A stretch of DNA of 64,000 nt from assembly GCF_000499845.2 (NCBI RefSeq), contig NC_023753.2:14957030-15021029 (forward strand), in the 5' to 3' direction. Source of the stretch: Phaseolus vulgaris. Its lineage: Eukaryota; Streptophyta; Magnoliopsida; Fabales; Fabaceae. The notes beneath the pieces are model-generated. The model had not been told where the DNA came from and did not search any database. It saw only the letters and a list, made by a program, of their open reading frames with translations. Below, in pieces: positions 57,992-64,000 of this stretch. The position numbers and the translations under genes were made by a program. The first letter of the stretch is position 1. Each line of letters begins with the position of its first letter.

Positions 57992-60555
57992 TCAGTCTTC
58001 AGCGGGAACCACCTTTCCATCCACCACCTCGTTGTTGAGGGACACCATGCTAAGATCCAGGTCAGGGAATAAGCAGGCGAACTGTTCCCGTGCAGCTTCA
58101 AATCCAGCAGCCAGAATTTGGGCAGAACTCATATTAAGCTCTTCAACTTGTTTCTTGAGTTTGTCGTTGGTTTCTTGAGCCTGGAGAAGGTCTTCAGCAA
58201 CCTTCTTGGATTCTGCTTGCACTTGGCCCAATTCGGCAGCGATTTTCCCCTTTTCTATGTTGGCTTCGACAAGCTCAGCCATGGCGTCATCCCTCGCTTT
58301 CTCCACCTTTCCAAGGAAGACCTCCCGGCGCGGCTGACCTTTGCTCCAGTTTCTTCACCTTGGCGGTGTCAGTTTTTATGAGAGCCTCCAGGTCAGCCAC
58401 CTTGACGCGATAAGGCACGATCTTGCTCTCCAGCTCGATTTTTTCTTGAGCCAAGAGTTGTACCTTATGGCGGAGGTCGGTAGCTTCCTTGCGCGCCAAC
58501 CGGAGCTCAGTGCTCATCGCATCTTCTACTCGGGAGTGTTCAACCTCCGCGAGTGTCAGATTGAAGGACAATTTCTCCACCTCAACCCTCATAGTGCTAT
58601 TCTCAGTTCGAAGGTTGAAGAGGTCGTCCTGGAGCTTCCTGGTGGAGCTCTCCACAGCTCTAGAGATAATGGTGGGGAAGTCTTCTGCCATCATCTTCAG
58701 TTTAGCAGAGAAAGGCTCCCACATCCTCTTAACCTCAGTGGAGAGACCTGCCTGTGGAGGCGCCGGTTGGGCCTGTTGTTGGCTCTCGCCGCCACCTTCT
58801 TTAGTAGGTTGATAAGCAGGTGCTTCTTGGCGAGGTGGCGACGTCGGGGACTCAGTAATTAAGATTGGAGAGTCATGAGCAACTTCATCCCTGATTGGAG
58901 CAACATCTGCGACTGAGGCATTTGAAGGAGGACCCCCTCCAACTGTTGCACAAGGTGTGGAGGCGCTCGGGGGGTCCTCCATGAAGTTTGGCTCGGGGGC
59001 CTCAACCGCAGGTGGCGCGGATGCCAATGGAATGGCTTGGACTGGTGAAGCAGGAGCTAGAGGAGGTGGCAATGATGGAGGAGGAGCAGGCGTAGACGGC
59101 GGCGTTGATGTTGGAAGAGGGGGTGGAGCAGGCGGAGAAGAAGGTGCCACCCTCTTCCTCTTCGTGATCAGTCCATCTTCTGTTACCTCGTCGTCTTCCT
59201 CTTCCTCCTCATGGACTACTTGGGGAGCTTTCCTCTTGGGTTTCCTGAGGACAAGCTTCTTTCTTTGGTTGGCGGGTTGGGCCTCAGAGGAAGTCGGGCC
59301 CCTGGGTGGCGATCTGCCTTGAGCAGCGGCGATCTCCACCACAGAGTTTGGCACGATTTGTGAACCCGATGCCAACCCGTGGGTTCGGGCGAGCGCCCTC
59401 AGTTCAGCGAGCTTGCCCTGGACCAACATATTATCTGCATAGAGCAAAAATGCAAGGGTTAGTTCAGAGGGAAAATGAATGCATAAGGCAATACGCAGCA
59501 AAGCAGATAAAGGGTGCAGAAAAATAAAACCAAAGTCTTGCGCACAACGCACAAGACGCCCAGAAACAGTTAACAGGAGTAAGTATTAGAACAAGAATTT
59601 AAACGTTTTAACCTATTCGAATTTCGAGCTGGTCCTCGAAGAACTCGAAGCAGATAAGTGTGGTGGTGAGGAAGGTGATGTTGGCGTCTGCCACACTCTT
59701 CCAGAAAAAACAGAGATCTCTGTCCAAAGCGCCCATGCTATCAGGACTTCTGGGTCTCCTGAAGCAGCTTTTGGACTCTTTGTTCCCCTTGTTTACCCAA
59801 TACAAGGGGAAACCGTCGAGCAAGGAAGCGTCTTTGTCATTGGGACGCACTTGGACGAATTTGCCCTTCCAGTCTTTATAGGATTGCTGGAAGATGGAGA
59901 GGATCGACCTCCCAGCAATCCCATTCAAGCTTACCCACAGGCGGTCTCCTGGGTGCTTGGCTTCGAAGAGAAATAAGAAGACATCCACAGATGCTGGCAA
60001 CCCCAGGTGGTCGCACATGACTTGGAATGCCCGCACAAACGCCCAACTGTTGGGATGAAGCTGGGCGGCGGCGATGTTGAGCTCGGTGAGAAGCTCCCTC
60101 TCAAAGCGAGTGAAGGGAAACCTGAGTTTCACCTTCTTGAATAGGGTTGTGTAGACGAAACAGAAGGCTCCACCGGTGTTTGCCTTGTCGTCAGCACAAA
60201 CTGGCAGGCCAGGGGGGCAAGGTAGCACTGTCATCTTCTCGTCGTGCTCCTTGTGGAATGATTGGTGAGGTTCATCCCCTTTCGTCAATCGCAGAACTGC
60301 CCCAGCAGTGTTCACAGAAGATGTTTCCCCCAACAGGGTTGAGTTGGCCCAGGGGTATAGTTTTTTGAAGTCTGGTGGGGGGACGGAGGCTCCTCCGGTG
60401 ACAGGCGGAGTAGCCTGGGCCAGGCTGGGGCGGGAAGGTGCAAGCCTCTCAGCCTGAGAAGACGAAGCGCCACGTACTCGCGGTGGGTCGTGTGCTTGTG
60501 AAGAGGGGTTTCGTGATGAAGGAGGAGGATTTGGGGTGATCTTTGAGCGAGTCAT
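57992..60555 (-). pseudogene. Antisense accessory gene of the Tat element (two exons, one frameshift)
   Basis: It reads opposite to gag-pol. Exon 1 runs from ATG 60555 (MTRSKITPNPP) to 59613 and has KKLYPW, VKLRFPFTRFERELLTELNI, AAAQLHPNSWAFV, SLNGIAGRSILSIFQQSYKD and DGFPLYW (a Transposase_28-like domain, from memory of PF04195). An intron 59612-59435 (GT...GCAG) leads in phase 1 to exon 2 (DNMLVQGKLAELRALARTHG). Exon 2 encodes a basic patch, a long proline-rich segment (SPPAPPPLPTS), then a long coiled coil (LARKEATDLRHKVQLLAQEK and on). Near 58310 a one-base shift moves the frame to 58306-57992 (EKARDDAMAELVEAN), ending at 57992. The broken copy at 23038-24390 has the same domain, intron site and phase. 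Function unknown; the layout suggests a self-associating protein. Confidence 0.8.
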
Positions 60556-61131
60556 TGTTGAAGCTGCAAAGGAAGAAGAAAAGGAAAAATGATCAGGGTT
60601 CACAGAGGCTGACTCGATCATGGAAGAAGGGTGAAAAACGAACGAACGTAGGTTCGTTGTGGCGCTGACAGAGCCCTAAGTCGCGAGAAAGGAGAAATGG
60701 AGAAAACAACCCACAACGTATGCACGAGACAGTTAAAGGATGATGCGAATCGGTTAAGATGCAGGAAAAATCAGCAGAAGGAGGAAAGGAAGTACCTTTT
60801 TATGATCGGAGGAGCGATGAAGGAAGTTGTTGATTCGCGAAGTTGAAGAACGTTGAGAGCTTTTTTGCAGAAGAAAGGTGGAGCGTTTGAGAATACGAAG
60901 AAAGTGATGGAACAGTGGAGCGAAAAGGGGTTTAAGGGTTTTTCGAAATGGGTTTGGGAAGCGCAAACGTTATCTGAAGGCAACCGTTGATGAAGCCACG
61001 TGTCGAACGATGGGGAGTGTTTGGTGGAGCGTCAGAGGAGCAGAAAGTGCAACCGCTTGGAATTCTGCGCCAGTGCCACGTAGATGACGTGACTCTTTAA
61101 GCCTTTTCGCTGGACAAGTCTTCGCTTAAGA
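60556..61131 (-). other. Upstream region of the antisense gene
   Basis: No coding frame supported. It should contain the promoter and leader of the antisense gene. No clear TATA box was fixed. Confidence 0.5.
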
Positions 61132-61143
61132 CTGGGGGGCTTG
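61132..61143 (+). other. Polypurine tract of the Tat element
   Basis: CTGGGGGGCTTG directly before the TG of the 3' LTR. The Tat remnant has a closely similar tract beside its LTR near 22466. Confidence 0.85.
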
Positions 61144-61962
61144 TGTACCGCCCTGGTAGTCGGAAGTGATGACGTGGCATCCAGCTACAGTATAGGCGTG
61201 TTGACAAGGCGCCAGGTTGACAGAAGAGGAGGAAGTCGGGGGGCTCGTGAAGTCGCCAGTTATTAAGTTGGCGTGTTCCGATCTCCAGCATACCAGAACC
61301 GGCGATCACCGGGTTAAAGATGAAGTCGCCAAATGTAAACTCAGGCGACCAAATGATTGGAGATCGCCAGAGCAAGCACATCGCCAGAGATGAAGGTGGT
61401 GCAGATTATGAAGGCGGCCGGCGAGACCACAGGGAAGGTGTACGAAGGCACCCTAACTCGCCAGTTCCAGTAGAGATTGCACTCCCAAGTTAGCTATGCA
61501 CTGGGCAGTACCATGCGTAAGTAACTTAGCCAAAAAGAAAGTCAGAAGCAGCGCCCAAGTCAAGGAGGCTCCAGATGATGGCACGTGTACGACTGGATGC
61601 GAGCCACGTGTCCAGGTCTGTAACTGTCAGGAGAGAGAAAGTAACCAGGTATTTAAGGGTTCCCCAACGAACTTCTGAGGTACGCATGTTCAGATTATAC
61701 TCTTTACGCTTGCGAGTTCTTGAGCATACTGTGAGAGAGAACACTGCACGGTTCCTTGAGAGTTCTAGAGTGTTCTTGCTCTTAATATTTGGTGGTTTGG
61801 TCACTGACTTGGGCGTTGGAGTGCGATCGGCCGCAGCGGCGCCGCTCTGTTCTTTTGCAGGTTCTTGAGGTGGATCTTGAAGAAGGACGGAGGTTTGAAG
61901 CGGTGCACATGTCGATCCTTTGACGAGGCAGGTTCCAACGTTCTGGTCAACAAGCAGGATCA
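61144..61962 (+). repeat. 3' LTR of the Tat gypsy element
   Basis: 819 bp, TGTACCGCCC to GCAGGATCA, about 98.3 percent identical by hand count to 49916-50734. Confidence 0.95.
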
Positions 61963-61967
61963 AAAGG
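61963..61967. other. Target-site duplication AAAGG (right)
   Basis: Exact copy of 49911-49915, directly after the LTR end at 61962. Confidence 0.95.
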
Positions 61968-62796
61968 TAAGAACACAAGATAGTTTATCAATCAATTTTG
62001 TTACTGAAAGAAGATTAAAAGTGAAACAAGGAATATACAAAACATTGTTTATGACATGATTTTGATTGAGAAAAACACTTCCAGAATAATTGGCAATGAC
62101 TTGATTTCCATTTAGTAATTTGAAATAAATAGGATCAATTTGATGATACGAAGTGAAGTAAGTTAAGGATGAACAAATGTGATAAGTAGCACCACTATCA
62201 ATAATCCAAGAACTAAAAGAAGAAATAAAGTTATTACCAGTTTGTGTTGTCATGTTGGAAGGAATAACAAAGACTTGACTAGAAACATTGTCACTGGATT
62301 TGACCTGTTGTAAAAGAGCTAACAATGTTTGATACTACTCAGGAGTAAAACCAATTTGTTGAGACTCCACTTTTGACTTTGAACCTTCATGATTCTGCTC
62401 ATTATTGTTAAAATTTGTATTGTGAAAGGCTGCATGACTCTGATGATGGTTTTGATTTTTAAATTTGAAATGAGGTGGAAAACCACACCTTTTATAGCAT
62501 GTATCAATGGTATGCCCTGTCTTTCCACAATAACTGCAAATTTTGGAAGTATATCCTCCTCCATAGCTTCCTCTTCCATATCCACCACCCATGCCATAGG
62601 TCGTAGCCTTGTTATTATAACCTCCTTTGCTAGTAACGATCATTGTCTTGGATTGATCACCAAAAACTTGTCTCTCTTGTTGTGTAATGAGAGAGTAAAC
62701 TCTATTCAAGGATGAATTATTTGATGAACTAACATGGTAAGGTGAACAAAGATCTTGTGAAGGATCAACAACTTCACCCATAGATAAATGTAGCAA
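61963..62796 (-). pseudogene. copia gag C-terminus and protease, upstream part of the split element
   Basis: The gag piece at 62796-62335 has a glycine-rich stretch and a CCHC knuckle CSYCGKTGHTIDTC, then a stop. The protease piece at 62325-61963 has SWIIDSGATYHIC and FNLLSVTKL, and its frame continues across the gypsy insertion at 49915 with DSNGCHIQD. The N-terminal gag domain is missing: the PBS at 62814 lies almost directly against the C-terminal half of gag. Confidence 0.85.
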
Positions 62797-62813
62797 CCAC
62801 AGCTCTGATCAGA

Positions 62814-62825
62814 GCTCTGATACCA
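62814..62825 (-). other. Primer-binding site of the split copia element
   Basis: Minus strand TGGTATCAGAGC, an exact initiator-Met tRNA complement. It overlaps a perfect 16-bp palindrome AGCTCTGATCAGAGCT at 62801-62816. Confidence 0.85.
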
Positions 62826-62943
62826 TATTACAAGGACTTTAAGCCTAACTCAACCCCATAAAACCGGTTCATGAATGTGAGGTTTGCACCCACTTATATA
62901 CAATAAAATGTCCTAATCTCTAGTCGATGTGGGATTTTCAACA
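62826..62943 (-). repeat. Short LTR-like sequence beside the PBS
   Basis: The minus strand begins TGTTGAAAATCCCACATCG and runs 118 bp to the PBS. This word and the GGGTGCAAACCTCAC segment are common at LTR starts in legume copia elements. It does not match the candidate LTR at 46527-46909, and its inner end is not CA, so the element ends are mixed or damaged. Confidence 0.45.
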
Positions 62944-64000
62944 GTTTATTGTTTAATAAATTAAATTTTAGGATGCTTGAAAAAGCTAATATAAAGTTTA
63001 AAAAATTATGCAAAAATTTATAATGGTTTATTACTTAAGAAGGCTAAAGTAATATGAAAATAATAGAAAGTACTCCGTGAATCATTGGTAGAAATATACA
63101 TGTATTTTTTTATTTTCTTTTTTCCCCATACTCTCGGGTTATAGTGATTTTACTTCAATATTTTAAGTTTTCTCTATATTTTAGTTTTCCTTTTTGGGTA
63201 GGGGTGAGCTTAATTTGAAAAGTTTTCTAAAACAAATAAAAGAGGAACATTCAGTTTAATTAATGAATGAAAAGAGGATTTTTGTTTCATAAATAATCAT
63301 AACTCAAAACAGTGCTGGTTAGTTTTTTAGAATTCCTAAAATACAATATTAGAGTTTATTTTTGAAAAGTTTTGGTCAAATCTCACAATTATTTTCATGA
63401 GAAATATAGAAATTTAACTTTCCTAATTTTTACTTAAAAAAATTACTCTGATACTCATTACATTTATTTTCACGAGTAATGTAGAAATTTAGCTTCCTTA
63501 GCTAAAATATTTGTTTTACTAAAAAAACACTACAATACTCTTATTAAATTTTTTAATTTAATGTGACAATAAATTGAATATTTTTATTTCAAGAAATTAT
63601 AGAACATTTCCTGAAATATTTTTGACTAATCAAACAAAGAAACTCCAAATTTACGATTTCCTTGACACGTGATTTTTGGATATGAAAAAAAAAAAAGTCT
63701 TTAATAGAGTATTTGCTTAATATGATTTAGAATCAATCATTAGAAACAAGACAATAACCTGATCAAGAGTTGCAGGCTACAAACAATGCAGTAGTTTCAC
63801 AGATGTGCCTTTTGGCATTGCAAGGGAAACTCGCCAACTGCATTGAAAAATGTATTATACCAATTTAATATACGTGAACCAGCAAAGAGAACTCAATAAA
63901 AGTATATCTCAGTATAAAACCCAAATTCAACTCAACAGTTCTAAAAGTTCATACATAGAAGATGTACAAATAATTTTAAATTAACGATCCTCATACTTTA
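62944..64000. other. AT-rich sequence at the right edge
   Basis: No gene, RNA or mobile element recognised. Confidence 0.6.

Larger units (their letters stand above)
49916..61962 (+). mobile_element. Complete Tat-lineage Ty3/gypsy retrotransposon (12,047 bp)
   Basis: Two 819-bp LTRs (49916-50734 and 61144-61962) differing at about 14 sites by eye, nearly all transitions. It has a 5-bp duplication AAAGG, a PBS, a purine tract (CTGGGGGGCTT before 61144), gag-pol on the plus strand with protease, RT, RNase H, a second RNase H and integrase, and an antisense spliced gene downstream. The second RNase H and the antisense extra gene are traits of the Tat/Retand group. It is inserted in the copia pol gene, between the protease and GAG-pre-integrase regions. 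Three stop codons break gag-pol, so this copy is not autonomous. Confidence 0.95.

Overview
This is a stretch of higher-plant nuclear DNA, most likely from a legume (Phaseoleae-like). That guess rests on the style of the repeats: Sirevirus-type Ty1/copia elements with a gene after pol, Tat-lineage Ty3/gypsy elements, CACTA transposons and LINEs. The species is inferred, not proven. There is one confident cellular gene, an intronless 142-residue AP2/ERF transcription factor with a C-terminal EDLL activation motif (29047-29475, +). Almost everything else is transposable elements, many nested in one another.

Left block, 1-16363. An old, broken Sirevirus-like copia element on the minus strand (1-4493, LTR resuming at 14898) was hit by a young, complete Sirevirus-like element (4494-14892, minus). 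The insertion has an exact AGACA target duplication, LTRs of 1816 and 1814 bp, a PBS, a PPT, gag, pol and a 382-residue extra gene in the envelope position. A solo LTR related to the older element follows (15361-16363).

Middle block, 16364-32663. In order: a plus-strand gypsy remnant whose gag is cut by a CACTA end; a LINE ORF1 fragment; a Tat gypsy remnant carrying a broken two-exon accessory gene; and a ~950-bp near-perfect inverted repeat made of two gypsy LTRs facing each other around a pol fragment. Then comes the ERF gene with its AT-rich upstream region, and a 5'-truncated LINE on the minus strand. That LINE holds a duplicated ORF2 tail and a ~75-bp minisatellite whose units can form hairpins.

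Right-middle block, 32664-46526. A CACTA transposon (33849-38436, TSD TCT) with a broken transposase is inserted in a LINE 3' end. Next are a minus-strand gypsy derivative with several internal deletions (about 40474-44110), a LINE RNase H fragment, and a second, inverted copy of the same CACTA end (from 44966).

Right block, 46527-64000. A degenerate copia element (minus) is split by a 12,047-bp Tat-type gypsy element (49916-61962, plus; TSD AAAGG; two 819-bp LTRs). The gypsy gag-pol is one frame broken by three stop codons, and a spliced antisense accessory gene lies between pol and the 3' LTR. That gene shares its intron position and phase with the broken copy at 23-24 kb. The last kilobase is AT-rich DNA in which I see no gene.

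Boundaries given as 'about' are read by eye. No database search or alignment program was available.
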